Assembly: GCA_018713435.1 (NCBI GenBank) | Contig: DVOS01000038.1 | Location: forward strand, 1-33,213 | Direction of reading: 5' to 3' | Source: Candidatus Merdiplasma excrementigallinarum | GTDB taxonomy: Bacteria > Bacillota > Clostridia > Lachnospirales > Lachnospiraceae | DNA: 33,213 nucleotides | In this document: positions 8,318 to 15,199 of the stretch, piece after piece | Position numbering within the stretch: the first letter of the stretch is position 1 | Layout: each line of letters starts with the position of its first letter | Notes under the pieces: generated by a model | The model's database searches: none | What the model saw: the letters and a program-made list of their open reading frames with translations, nothing else | What the model was told of the DNA's origin: nothing | Position numbers and translations under genes: made by a program

Positions 8318-8875
8318 TCAGGAAACAAAGCCCCTGTGTTCCGAGGGACTGATCACATACCAGACCTTTCCCTCTATCCTGTCGGAAGTCACCGGCCCGA
8401 TCTCCGCGAAGCGGCTGTCCTCACTGTTGTTCCGGTTGTCTCCCAGCACAAAATATTCCTGCTCCCCCAGATGGACAGGCTCCGATGCCAGCCCCGGGTT
8501 TGTGATAGCCGGATAATTTTTCTGTTCCAGATAAACGGCCCCGTCTATATAGATCATCCCGTCTTTGATCTGCACGGTCTCGCCGGGAAGTCCGATCACC
8601 CGTTTGATATTGGACTGACTGTCGCTGCTCCCTCCTGTTCGGAAGGCTATGACATCTCCCCTGGAGGGACCGTTCAGCTTATAAGCCATCACATTCAGCA
8701 GCACCGTGTCGCCGCCGGATATGGTTACGTCCATGGACTGGCCCACGTTAGTTCTGGTCTGCCCGAAAAAGTACACGGCCACATAGGCAAACATAATCAC
8801 CAGCAAAATCTGGAAGGTCCAGGCGAAAACCACTCTGGGGATGGATTTTTTCCGTGTTATTTCCCTTCTGCTCAT
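8318..8875 (-). CDS. lepB: Signal peptidase I (copy nearer rplS)
   Basis: This 185-aa protein has the type I signal peptidase layout: basic N-terminus, a membrane segment (about residues 15-37), catalytic serine in VGQSMD (S47), catalytic lysine in NIKRVIGLPGE (K91), and YFVLGDNRNNSEDSR near the C-terminus. I chose the ATG at 8875, which has AAGGA eight bases upstream. The longer open frame begins with a TTG at 8902 that lies inside the rplS terminator hairpin, so it is unlikely. The catalytic serine lies in GQSMDVTI rather than the more usual SMxPT context, which is mildly unusual and may alter substrate preference. Transcription probably depends on readthrough of that terminator or on an unseen promoter. 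Confidence 0.95.
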   Translation of the reverse strand: MSRREITRKKSIPRVVFAWTFQILLVIMFAYVAVYFFGQTRTNVGQSMDVTISGGDTVLLNVMAYKLNGPSRGDVIAFRTGGSSDSQSNIKRVIGLPGETVQIKDGMIYIDGAVYLEQKNYPAITNPGLASEPVHLGEQEYFVLGDNRNNSEDSRFAEIGPVTSDRIEGKVWYVISPSEHRGFVS

Positions 8876-8888
8876 CTTTTCATCCTTT

Positions 8889-8922
8889 GAAAAAAGGGAC
8901 AAAATACAACGTATTTGTCCCT
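8889..8922 (-). terminator. Rho-independent terminator after rplS
   Basis: On the minus strand the arm at 8911-8922 (AGGGACAAATAC) pairs with 8895-8907 (GTATTTTGTCCCT) around a three-base loop, with one bulged base, followed by six T residues (8890-8895) overlapping the end of the arm. It lies just after the rplS stop and ends about 15 bases before the lepB start. It would end most rplS transcripts while allowing some readthrough into the lepB-rbgA run. Confidence 0.85.
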
Positions 8923-8933
8923 CAGGTCTTTTC

Positions 8934-9281
8934 TTATTTCACTAACTCTTTTACCTTCGCGCTCTTTCCTACGCGGCCTCTCAGGTAGTTCAGCTTTGCT
9001 CTTCTTACTTTACCAAATCTCACTACCTCAACCTTCTCAATGGTGGGGGAGTGAAGGGGCCATGTCTTCTCCACGCCGATGCCGTTGGAATTCTTTCTCA
9101 CGGTAAAGGTTTCTCTGCTGCTTCCGCCCTGCTTCTTCAGGACAACGCCCTCAAATACCTGCACACGCTCACGGTTTCCCTCTTTGATCTTCGCGTGTAC
9201 CCGCACAGTGTCACCCACACGGAATTTCGGAGCATCCTCTCTCATCTGGGCAGCTTCAATGTTTCTGATAATATCGTTCAT
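8934..9281 (-). CDS. rplS: 50S ribosomal protein L19
   Basis: This 115-aa protein matches L19 over its full length: [33 protein letters not shown] at the N-terminus, [15 protein letters not shown] in the middle, [31 protein letters not shown] at the C-terminus. L19 lies at the interface of the two ribosomal subunits. The ATG at 9281 has a full AGGAGG upstream; the longer open frame to 9386 runs through the leader and into trmD and is not real. It has its own promoter inside the end of trmD, a structured leader and a strong terminator, so it can be expressed separately from the ffh-trmD operon. Confidence 0.98.
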   Translation of the reverse strand: MNDIIRNIEAAQMREDAPKFRVGDTVRVHAKIKEGNRERVQVFEGVVLKKQGGSSRETFTVRKNSNGIGVEKTWPLHSPTIEKVEVVRFGKVRRAKLNYLRGRVGKSAKVKELVK

Positions 9282-9351
9282 TGTGTTCCTCCTTATTTTA
9301 TCGGATGTTCTTAATGCCCGCGGCAACAGAGGACCATCTCTTTTCACAACA
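9282..9351 (-). promoter_or_regulatory. Candidate L19 leader (autoregulatory structured leader)
   Basis: The roughly 70-base leader between the predicted start of transcription and the rplS ATG can fold in two exclusive ways. One helix pairs GACCAT at its 5' end with ATGGTC about 13 bases later. The other pairs GATG, which overlaps that ATGGTC, with CATC further downstream, enclosing CCTCTGTTGCCGCGGGC. Position and GGGCATTAAGAAC-type content resemble the L19 leader family described in Gram-positives, in which L19 is thought to control its own mRNA. The match to that family is from memory and needs a covariance-model search. Confidence 0.5.
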
Positions 9352-9357
9352 TGGTCA

Positions 9358-9386
9358 ATTTTATCATGTTTCTTCCATGTTTGCAA
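9358..9386 (-). promoter_or_regulatory. Extended -10 promoter for rplS inside trmD
   Basis: On the minus strand a -35 TTGCAA (9381-9386) and a -10 TAAAAT (9358-9363) are 17 bases apart, and TG precedes the -10 by one base (extended -10). The -10 overlaps the trmD stop. The predicted start of transcription is near 9351, which fits the start of the rplS leader. Confidence 0.65.
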
Positions 9387-10110
9387 GCAGTTTATTCAGA
9401 TATTTCCTGTCTTTTTCGGTTAAATCTGCGGTTTCAAGCAGATCCGGGCGTCTCTCCAGGGTTCGTTTCAGGGACTGTTCCCGTCTCCACTGGTCCACAT
9501 TGCCGTGATGGCCGGAAAGAAGCACGGGGGGCACACACTTCCCTCTCCATTCCTCGGGCCGGCTGTACTGGGGGTACTCCAGAAGGTTATCCTGAAAGCT
9601 CTCAAACTGGGCGGATTCCTGGTTGTTCAAAACCCCCGGCACCAGTCGGGATATGGCGTCGATCATCACCATGGCAGGCAGTTCTCCGCCTGTGAGGACA
9701 TAGTCCCCGATGGACACATAATCCGTCACCACTTCCTCCAGAACCCGCTCATCAATCCCCTCATAATGGCCGCAGAGAAATACCAGATCCTTCTCTCCGG
9801 CCAGTTCTTCCGCCAGAGACTGGGTAAAAACGTTCCCCTGGGGGGTCAGATAGATCACCCGGGGCGTCCCTTCTGTCTTTTCCGTCACATGCCGGCAGGC
9901 TCTGTATACCGGCTCCGCCTGCATCACCATCCCGGCTCCCCCGCCGTAAGGATAATCATCCACCCTTCCCTTCCGGCTCTCCAGGGCAAAGTCCCGGATA
10001 TTGACCGCCTCCAGACTGATCAGCCCTTTCTCAATGGCTCTTCCTATAATGCTTGTATGAAGCCCCTCCAGAATCATTTCCGGAAACAGGGTCAGGACAT
10101 GATAATTCAT
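9364..10110 (-). CDS. trmD: tRNA (guanine-N1)-methyltransferase TrmD
   Basis: This 248-aa SPOUT-class enzyme methylates G37 of tRNAs with S-adenosylmethionine, preventing +1 frameshifting. The start [11 protein letters not shown], the [16 protein letters not shown] segment, [13 protein letters not shown], and the trefoil-knot block [29 protein letters not shown] are all canonical. The length is normal. It follows rimM by 24 bases, as in most bacteria, and its last codons contain the promoter for rplS. Confidence 0.98.
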   Translation of the reverse strand: MNYHVLTLFPEMILEGLHTSIIGRAIEKGLISLEAVNIRDFALESRKGRVDDYPYGGGAGMVMQAEPVYRACRHVTEKTEGTPRVIYLTPQGNVFTQSLAEELAGEKDLVFLCGHYEGIDERVLEEVVTDYVSIGDYVLTGGELPAMVMIDAISRLVPGVLNNQESAQFESFQDNLLEYPQYSRPEEWRGKCVPPVLLSGHHGNVDQWRREQSLKRTLERRPDLLETADLTEKDRKYLNKLLANMEET

Positions 10111-10134
10111 GGGTTTCCTCCCTTTCCGCCGGGC

Positions 10135-10635
10135 CTACAGGCCGGCCAGCAGATGCACCGTCATCCTGCCTGCCTGCAGGTTTACCTCCAGGATGCACTG
10201 TCGGATAGCGGGAACCAGGATCTCCCTGTCTTCTCCCGTCACCACATACACATCATTTGCCCCTGTGGAAATCACATCCGTCAGACGGCCCAGCTTTTCG
10301 CCGTTCTCCTCATAAACATCCAGACCGATCAGATCCGCAATGAAATATTCGTTTTCTTCCAGTTTCACCGCCTGGTCTCTGGTGACATACAGATTTTTTT
10401 TAACCAGCCCTCCCACGGACTCTATGCTGTCATGGTCCCTGAATTTCACTATAACAAACTGTTTAAAATACCGGACCTTCTCCACATCAAGCGGTTTCTT
10501 ATCCCCGCCCCCCTCTATCCATACCCGGGTCAGGTCGTCGTACCGCCTGGGATCATCCGTGGTGGGAAATACCTTCACTTCACCGTGAAGGCCATGGGTA
10601 GATGTAATAGTGCCAACCTGCAAATATTCGTTCAT
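10135..10635 (-). CDS. rimM: Ribosome maturation factor RimM
   Basis: This 166-aa protein has the N-terminal RimM barrel (LQVGTITSTHGLHGEVKVFPTTDDPRRY) and the C-terminal PRC-like barrel (EYFIADLIGLDVYEENGEKLGRLTDVISTGANDVYVV ... ILVPAIRQCILEVN). RimM helps mature the head of the 30S subunit by binding S19. I chose the ATG at 10635, with GGAG six bases upstream, over the TTG at 10665 of the longer open frame because the family begins at this point. It lies between khpA and trmD; a strong hairpin separates it from khpA. Confidence 0.97.
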   Translation of the reverse strand: MNEYLQVGTITSTHGLHGEVKVFPTTDDPRRYDDLTRVWIEGGGDKKPLDVEKVRYFKQFVIVKFRDHDSIESVGGLVKKNLYVTRDQAVKLEENEYFIADLIGLDVYEENGEKLGRLTDVISTGANDVYVVTGEDREILVPAIRQCILEVNLQAGRMTVHLLAGL

Positions 10636-10665
10636 TCCTATCTCCGTCTCTTCACTGTTAGACAA

Positions 10666-10698
10666 CAGTCCCGGCCATCATCTCTGACGCCGGGACTG
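10666..10698 (-). other. Perfect 10-bp hairpin between khpA and rimM
   Basis: The minus-strand sequence pairs CAGTCCCGGC with GCCGGGACTG (10 perfect pairs) around a 13-base loop. The bases after it (GTTGTCTAACAG on the minus strand) do not form a U-tract, so it is not a standard terminator. It may slow ribosomes or polymerase, protect the 3' end of the rpsP-khpA segment, or be an RNase processing site. The structure is certain; its role is inference. Confidence 0.55.
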
Positions 10699-10707
10699 CA
10701 GGTTACA

Positions 10708-10938
10708 TTACTGTAAAATATCCACAATTACTTTTTTGTCATCTCGCGATGCCGCAGCTTTCACGACAGAGCGGATTGCCTTCGCAATTCTGCCCTGCTT
10801 TCCGATAACTTTTCCCATATCTGTAGGCGCTACCTTCAATTCAACCAGAATCGATTTTCCGTTATCTTTTTCGGTAACCACTACTTCTTCCGGATTATCG
10901 ACTAGAGACTTTGCAATCACTTCAACCAGCTCTTTCAT
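10708..10938 (-). CDS. khpA: KH-domain RNA-binding protein KhpA (YlqC)
   Basis: This 76-aa protein is a single KH domain with the GKQG loop inside KVIGKQGRIAKAIRSVVKAAA. In Gram-positives KhpA pairs with KhpB/EloR and influences cell elongation and division through RNA binding; the partner is not in this window. It lies between rpsP and rimM, the usual ylqC position. The start ATG at 10938 is the family start. Confidence 0.96.
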   Translation of the reverse strand: MKELVEVIAKSLVDNPEEVVVTEKDNGKSILVELKVAPTDMGKVIGKQGRIAKAIRSVVKAAASRDDKKVIVDILQ

Positions 10939-10955
10939 CTTTGCACACCTCTATC

Positions 10956-11210
10956 TTACTTCTCGATCCCTGCTGCCTTAAAGAGCTTTCCTACAACTTC
11001 TGTGGGCTGTGCTCCGTTTGCCAGCCATTTCTTGGCCAGCTCCTCATTGATCTTGAACTCGCTGGGATCGGTGTTGGGATTGTAAGTACCAATCTCTTCG
11101 ATGCACTTTCCATCTCTGGGGGATCTGGAATCAGCCACCACAATTCTATAGAAAGGAGCCTTCTTCTGTCCCATTCTTCTCAGTCTGATCTTTACTGCCA
11201 TTCTTTTCAC
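10956..11210 (-). CDS. rpsP: 30S ribosomal protein S16
   Basis: This 84-aa protein matches S16: [70 protein letters not shown]16 binds 16S rRNA early in assembly of the small subunit. The ATG at 11210 is preceded by a good AGGAGG-type site and follows ffh by 25 bases. The upstream stretch has no separate promoter that I can see. Confidence 0.98.
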   Translation of the reverse strand: MKRMAVKIRLRRMGQKKAPFYRIVVADSRSPRDGKCIEEIGTYNPNTDPSEFKINEELAKKWLANGAQPTEVVGKLFKAAGIEK

Positions 11211-11235
11211 CTCCTCGGGTATAAACTGTAATATG

Positions 11236-12585
11236 TTAAAAGGGAAGTTTAAATCTCCCTCTTTTACCGCCTTTGCCGCCCATCAGGCCGCCGTACTGCT
11301 TCATCATCTTTCTGGCCTGCTCAAACTGCTTTACCAGCTTGTTTACCTCGCTGATATCCACGCAGGCTCCCTTTGCAATCCTCTGTTTCCTGGAAGGATT
11401 CAACAGGTCCGGATTGGCTCTCTCCTGGGGCGTCATGGACAGGATAATCGCCTCGGTTCTGGCCATCAGCTTCTCATCCATGGCATCCTCAATCTGTTTC
11501 ATCTGTCCGCCTCCCATGCCGGGCAGCATGGACAGCACGCTGGAAAGGCCGCCCATTTTCTTCATCTGAGCCATACTCTCCAGGTAATCGTCAAAGCCGA
11601 AGGACGCTTTCTTCAGCTTCTGCTCCATGGCTCTGGCCTTCTCCTCATCGATATTGGCCTGGGCCTTCTCAATCAGGGACATCACGTCCCCCATTCCCAG
11701 AATTCTGGAAGCCATTCTCTCCGGATAAAACTGTTCCAGGTCCTCCAGTTTTTCTCCCATTCCCACATACAGAATGGGTTTCCCGCAGGTGGCTCTGATA
11801 GAAAGAGCCGCTCCGCCTCTGGAGTCACCGTCCAGCTTGGTGAGAATTACGCCGTCTATTCCAATCTTTTCATTAAACATCTCGGACACGTTCACCGCGT
11901 CCTGACCTGTCATGGCGTCCACCACCAGCACGCACTGATCCACCTGCACCTTCTGCCGGATCTCGATCAGCTCGTTCATCATGTCCTCATCCACATGAAG
12001 GCGGCCCGCCGTATCCAGAAGCACTGTGTTGTAGCTCTGTCTGACCGCGTATTCCACCGCCGCCGCGGCAATATCCGCCGGTTTTGCGCCGGTGCCCATG
12101 GAGAACACCTCCACGCCCTGCTTCTCACCGTTGATCTGCAGCTGCTGAATGGCAGCCGGCCGGTAAACGTCGCAGGCCACCAGCAGAGGCCTTCGCCCTT
12201 TGCTCTTAAGCTTTCCCGCCAGTTTCGCCGCAGTGGTGGTCTTTCCTGCGCCCTGAAGGCCCATCATCATCACCACGGTCATCTCTCCGGCAGGCTTCAG
12301 AGAAAGCTCCGCCGTCTCCGAACCCATCAGCGATACCAGCTCATCGTGAACGATTTTAATCACCATCTGTCCCGGGTTCAGGCCGTTCATCACATCCTGG
12401 CCGATCGCTTTCTCCTGAACAGATTTGATAAACTGCTTCACAACCTTAAAGCTGACATCCGCTTCCAGAAGGGCCATCTTTACTTCCTTCAGGGCGGTCT
12501 TTACATCCGCCTCCGTCAGTCTTCCCTTGCCCCGGAGATTTTTAAATACCTGCTGCAGTTTTTCCGTCAAGCTCTCAAAAGCCAT
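11236..12585 (-). CDS. ffh: Signal recognition particle protein Ffh
   Basis: This 449-aa SRP54-type GTPase has the N-terminal helical bundle, G1 at 109-116 (GLQGAGKT), [28 protein letters not shown], and a methionine-rich C-terminal M domain (about 300-449; [25 protein letters not shown] and [36 protein letters not shown]), which binds the SRP RNA and signal sequences. It directs membrane proteins to the translocon with FtsY, which is encoded about 1.7 kb upstream in the same orientation. It starts one base after the ylxM stop; its GAGGAG lies inside the end of ylxM. No SRP RNA gene is visible in the window. Confidence 0.99.
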   Translation of the reverse strand: MAFESLTEKLQQVFKNLRGKGRLTEADVKTALKEVKMALLEADVSFKVVKQFIKSVQEKAIGQDVMNGLNPGQMVIKIVHDELVSLMGSETAELSLKPAGEMTVVMMMGLQGAGKTTTAAKLAGKLKSKGRRPLLVACDVYRPAAIQQLQINGEKQGVEVFSMGTGAKPADIAAAAVEYAVRQSYNTVLLDTAGRLHVDEDMMNELIEIRQKVQVDQCVLVVDAMTGQDAVNVSEMFNEKIGIDGVILTKLDGDSRGGAALSIRATCGKPILYVGMGEKLEDLEQFYPERMASRILGMGDVMSLIEKAQANIDEEKARAMEQKLKKASFGFDDYLESMAQMKKMGGLSSVLSMLPGMGGGQMKQIEDAMDEKLMARTEAIILSMTPQERANPDLLNPSRKQRIAKGACVDISEVNKLVKQFEQARKMMKQYGGLMGGKGGKRGRFKLPF

Positions 12586-12586
12586 A

Positions 12587-12931
12587 TTATAACTCCTCTA
12601 ATATCTCATCGGAGATCCGGAGGATCCCCTGCACATCCGGCATGCGTTTTTCATCGGAGGCTCTGAGGGCCTCTTCCCTGATCAGCCGCACTTTGTTCTG
12701 GATATCCAGGAATTTCTGAACCAGATGAAGCTTTTCCTCATACTCCTCCAGCTGGCGGTTGCACCGCTTCACCAGATCATGAATACCCTGCCGGCTCACG
12801 CCCTGTTCCGCAGCCACCTCGCTGCAGGACATGTCGTTGCACACCACATCCTCGTAGATCCGCTGCTGATGTTCGGTCAACAGTTCTCCGTAAAAGTCAA
12901 ACAGCAGTGTCTGCCGTACAAATTTCTCCAT
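12587..12931 (-). CDS. ylxM: YlxM/p13-like helix-turn-helix protein
   Basis: This 114-aa protein begins with LFDFYGELLTEHQQRIYEDVVCNDMSCSEVAAEQGVSRQGIHDLVKRCNRQLEEYEEKL, a helix-turn-helix resembling sigma factor region 4, followed by a helical, possibly coiled C-terminal part. The family sits directly upstream of ffh in many Gram-positives; in streptococci it modulates the SRP pathway by interacting with Ffh, FtsY and SRP RNA. The ATG at 12931 follows GGTGATGGCAG, a modest ribosome binding site, and the promoter lies about 20 bases upstream. As first gene of the operon it could also regulate the operon, which is inference. Confidence 0.95.
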   Translation of the reverse strand: MEKFVRQTLLFDFYGELLTEHQQRIYEDVVCNDMSCSEVAAEQGVSRQGIHDLVKRCNRQLEEYEEKLHLVQKFLDIQNKVRLIREEALRASDEKRMPDVQGILRISDEILEEL

Positions 12932-12948
12932 CTGCCATCACCCTGCCT

Positions 12949-12977
12949 AGCATACACTAAGACTTCCCGTCTGTCAA
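12949..12977 (-). promoter_or_regulatory. Promoter of the ylxM-ffh operon
   Basis: On the minus strand a consensus -35 TTGACA (12972-12977) and a -10 TATGCT (12949-12954) are separated by 17 bases. Predicted start of transcription is near 12942, giving a leader of about 11 bases before the ylxM ATG. The -35 forms one half of an inverted repeat shared with the yceD promoter. Confidence 0.8.
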
Positions 12978-12993
12978 GTATTTTTTCTTGACA
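12972..12993. repeat. Inverted repeat TGTCAA-N10-TTGACA over the ylxM -35
   Basis: TGTCAA (12972-12977) and TTGACA (12988-12993) are perfect inverted hexamers with a 10-base AT-rich spacer (extended by one pair each side of the spacer). The same arrangement, with the same spacing, lies over the -35 of yceD. Here it sits between the ilvA stop and the promoter. A protein binding it would compete with RNA polymerase. No known regulator is assigned. Confidence 0.5.
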
Positions 12994-12995
12994 CT

Positions 12996-14219
12996 TTACA
13001 GATTGGCATTCTCAAATTTAGGCTGGTATCCCTCTTCCCGCAGCGCCTGCACAATTCGGTTCTTGTGCTCTGTGCCAAAGGACTCCAGGGTAATCTTCAG
13101 TTCCACCGCCGCATTTCGGTTTGTGCTGACAAACTGGTTGTGATCCAGTTTGATCACATTGCCCTGTTCCCTGGCAATCACGGAAGCCACCCGCACCAGC
13201 TCCCCGGGCTTATCCGGCAGCAGAACGGAGATGGTAAAGATACGGTCTCTCTGAATCAGTCCGTGCTGCACCACAGAGGCCATGGTAATCACATCCATGT
13301 TTCCGCCGCTGAGGACGCTTACCACCTTTTTCCCCTTCACCTTCAGATGCTTCAGGGCCGCCACCGTCAGAAGGCCGGAATTTTCCACGATCATTTTGTG
13401 GTTCTCCACCATGTCCAGGAAAGCTACAATCAGCTCGTCGTCCTCTACGGTAAGAATGTCGTCCAGGTTTTCCTGCAGATAGGGGAAGATCTTCTCTCCC
13501 GGAGTTTTTACCGCCGTGCCGTCCGCTATAGTATTTACCTCCGGCAGCGTCACCACTTTCCCCTCCTTCAGGGAAGCCCTCAGGCAGGCTGCTCCCGCCG
13601 GCTCCACACCGATCACTTTAATCTTGGGATTCAAAAGCTTTGCCAGAGTGGATACGCCTGTAGCCAGGCCGCCTCCGCCGATGGGAACCAGAATATAATC
13701 CACCAGGGGAAGCTCCTTGAAAATCTCCATGGCGATCGTTCCCTGGCCCGTGGCCACCGCCGGATCGTCAAAGGGATGGATGAACGTATAGCCCTGTTCT
13801 TCGGCCAGCTGCAGCGCATAGGCGCAGGCCTCGTCATATACATCCCCCTGCAGAATCACCTCCGCTCCGTAGCTCTTCGTCCGGTTTACCTTAATCAGAG
13901 GCGTGGTGGTGGGCATCACGATCACGGCTTTGCAGCCGTAGGCCCTGGCGGCATAAGCCACGCCCTGGGCATGATTTCCGGCGGAAGCCGTGATAATGCC
14001 TTTCTGCCTTTCTTTCTCGCTCATCGTACTGATTTTATAGTAGGCGCCTCTGATTTTATAGGCTCCGGTCACCTGCATGTTTTCCGGCTTCAGATAAACC
14101 CGGTTCCCGGTCTGGGAGCTGAAATACTCGCTGTACATCAGCTTTGTTTCCGTGGCCGCCCTGCGCACAATATCTGCAGCCTCCTCAAACGCCTCCAGTG
14201 TCAACATCTTTTCAGTCAC
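12996..14219 (-). CDS. ilvA: Threonine ammonia-lyase with C-terminal ACT domain
   Basis: This 407-aa PLP enzyme deaminates threonine to 2-oxobutanoate. The lysine that holds PLP is K55 in TGAYKIRGAYYKI; SAGNHAQGVAYAARAYG and the phosphate-binding GGGGLATGVS are canonical. Residues from about 327 form one ACT domain (TISVLLPDKPGELVRVASVIAREQGNVIKLDHNQF), the layout of the shorter ThrD-II-like enzymes rather than the long E. coli IlvA, so both isoleucine synthesis and threonine catabolism are possible. The start is a GTG at 14219 with GGAGG eight bases upstream; an in-frame ATG at 14207 has no good site. It follows ftsY by 38 bases with no visible promoter and probably shares its transcript. 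Its presence at the end of a secretion and chromosome operon is metabolically unrelated. Confidence 0.96.
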   Translation of the reverse strand: MTEKMLTLEAFEEAADIVRRAATETKLMYSEYFSSQTGNRVYLKPENMQVTGAYKIRGAYYKISTMSEKERQKGIITASAGNHAQGVAYAARAYGCKAVIVMPTTTPLIKVNRTKSYGAEVILQGDVYDEACAYALQLAEEQGYTFIHPFDDPAVATGQGTIAMEIFKELPLVDYILVPIGGGGLATGVSTLAKLLNPKIKVIGVEPAGAACLRASLKEGKVVTLPEVNTIADGTAVKTPGEKIFPYLQENLDDILTVEDDELIVAFLDMVENHKMIVENSGLLTVAALKHLKVKGKKVVSVLSGGNMDVITMASVVQHGLIQRDRIFTISVLLPDKPGELVRVASVIAREQGNVIKLDHNQFVSTNRNAAVELKITLESFGTEHKNRIVQALREEGYQPKFENANL

Positions 14220-14257
14220 TGTCTTTTCCTCCGTCTCCCACGCTGTGTTCCGCCGCG

Positions 14258-15184
14258 CTATTTCACGTCGAACAGAGCGTTCACAAACTCATCCGCATCA
14301 AACTTCTGCAGGTCGTCAATCGTCTCTCCCACGCCGATATATTTTACCGGTATCCCCAGTTCGGAATGAATGGCCACCGCAATGCCTCCCTTGGCTGTTC
14401 CGTCCAGCTTTGTGAGAATAATCCCCGTAATGTCCGTAACCTCCTCAAACTCCCGGGCCTGGGCCAGCGCGTTCTGGCCGGTGGTGCCGTCCAGAACCAC
14501 CAGCGTCTCCTTATAGGCTTCCGGATATTCCCGGTCAATAATCCGGTTGATCTTTCCCAACTCATTCATCAGATTCTTTTTATTGTGAAGCCGTCCCGCC
14601 GTATCGCAGAGCAGCACGTCCGCGTTTCTTGCCTTGGCAGCCGCGATGGCGTCATACACTACCGAGCCGGGATCCGACCCTTCCTGACCCCCGATCATAT
14701 CCACGCCGGCCCGTCTGGCCCACTCGGACAGCTGCTCTCCCGCGGCAGCCCGGAACGTATCGGCGGCAGCCAGGACAACCTTTTTGCCCTGGTCTGTCAG
14801 TTTTCCCGCCAGCTTTCCCACGCTGGTGGTTTTTCCCACTCCGTTGACGCCGATCACCAGCACTACGGACTTGCGGTTCTCAAACTCATAGGCGGTCTCC
14901 CCCACATCCATCTCATCCTTGATGCTCTGGATCAGCAGTTTTTTACACTCGGAGGGATCCTTGATGTTCTGCTCTTTCACCTTTTTCTTCAGATCTTCAA
15001 TGATAGAGGTGGTGGCGTTAATCCCCAGATCTCCCATAACCAGTATCTCTTCGATCTCTTCATAAAAATCATCGTCAATACTGGAAAATCCGTTAAATAT
15101 CGAATCAATGCCGGATACAATATTGTCTCTGGTCTTTGTAAGGCCTTCCACCAGCCTTCTGAAAAAGCCCTTCTTTTCTTCCAT
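14258..15184 (-). CDS. ftsY: Signal recognition particle receptor FtsY
   Basis: This 308-aa SRP GTPase has a short basic N-terminus (EEKKGFFRRLVEGLTKTRDNIV) rather than the long acidic domain of E. coli FtsY, then the helical bundle, G1 GVNGVGKT (112-119), DTAGRLHNKKNLMNEL, and LTKLDGTAKGGIAVAIHSELGIPVKYIGVGE. It docks the SRP-ribosome complex at the membrane. The ATG at 15184 has AGAGGAG upstream and lies 15 bases after smc. The order rnc-smc-ftsY is standard for Gram-positives. Confidence 0.99.
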   Translation of the reverse strand: MEEKKGFFRRLVEGLTKTRDNIVSGIDSIFNGFSSIDDDFYEEIEEILVMGDLGINATTSIIEDLKKKVKEQNIKDPSECKKLLIQSIKDEMDVGETAYEFENRKSVVLVIGVNGVGKTTSVGKLAGKLTDQGKKVVLAAADTFRAAAGEQLSEWARRAGVDMIGGQEGSDPGSVVYDAIAAAKARNADVLLCDTAGRLHNKKNLMNELGKINRIIDREYPEAYKETLVVLDGTTGQNALAQAREFEEVTDITGIILTKLDGTAKGGIAVAIHSELGIPVKYIGVGETIDDLQKFDADEFVNALFDVK

Positions 15185-15199
15185 CTTTCACCTCTCCTC

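Noticed and set aside
8876..8902. TTG start at 8902 for the lepB nearer rplS
   Set aside because: It lies within the rplS terminator hairpin and lacks a ribosome binding site; the ATG at 8875 has AAGGA at good spacing.
9282..9386. N-terminal extension of rplS to 9386
   Set aside because: The extension is formed by the leader and the end of trmD; L19 proteins start at the chosen ATG, which has a full AGGAGG.
11233..12666. 477-aa plus-strand open frame opposite ffh and ylxM
   Set aside because: It is a shadow frame of certain genes: no ribosome binding site, no recognisable domain, and histidine- and leucine-rich composition expected from the antisense of ffh.
12994..13040. Divergent plus-strand promoter from the second TTGACA of the ylxM inverted repeat
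   Set aside because: No -10-like hexamer lies 15-19 bases downstream on the plus strand and no plus-strand gene follows; the same holds at the yceD repeat.
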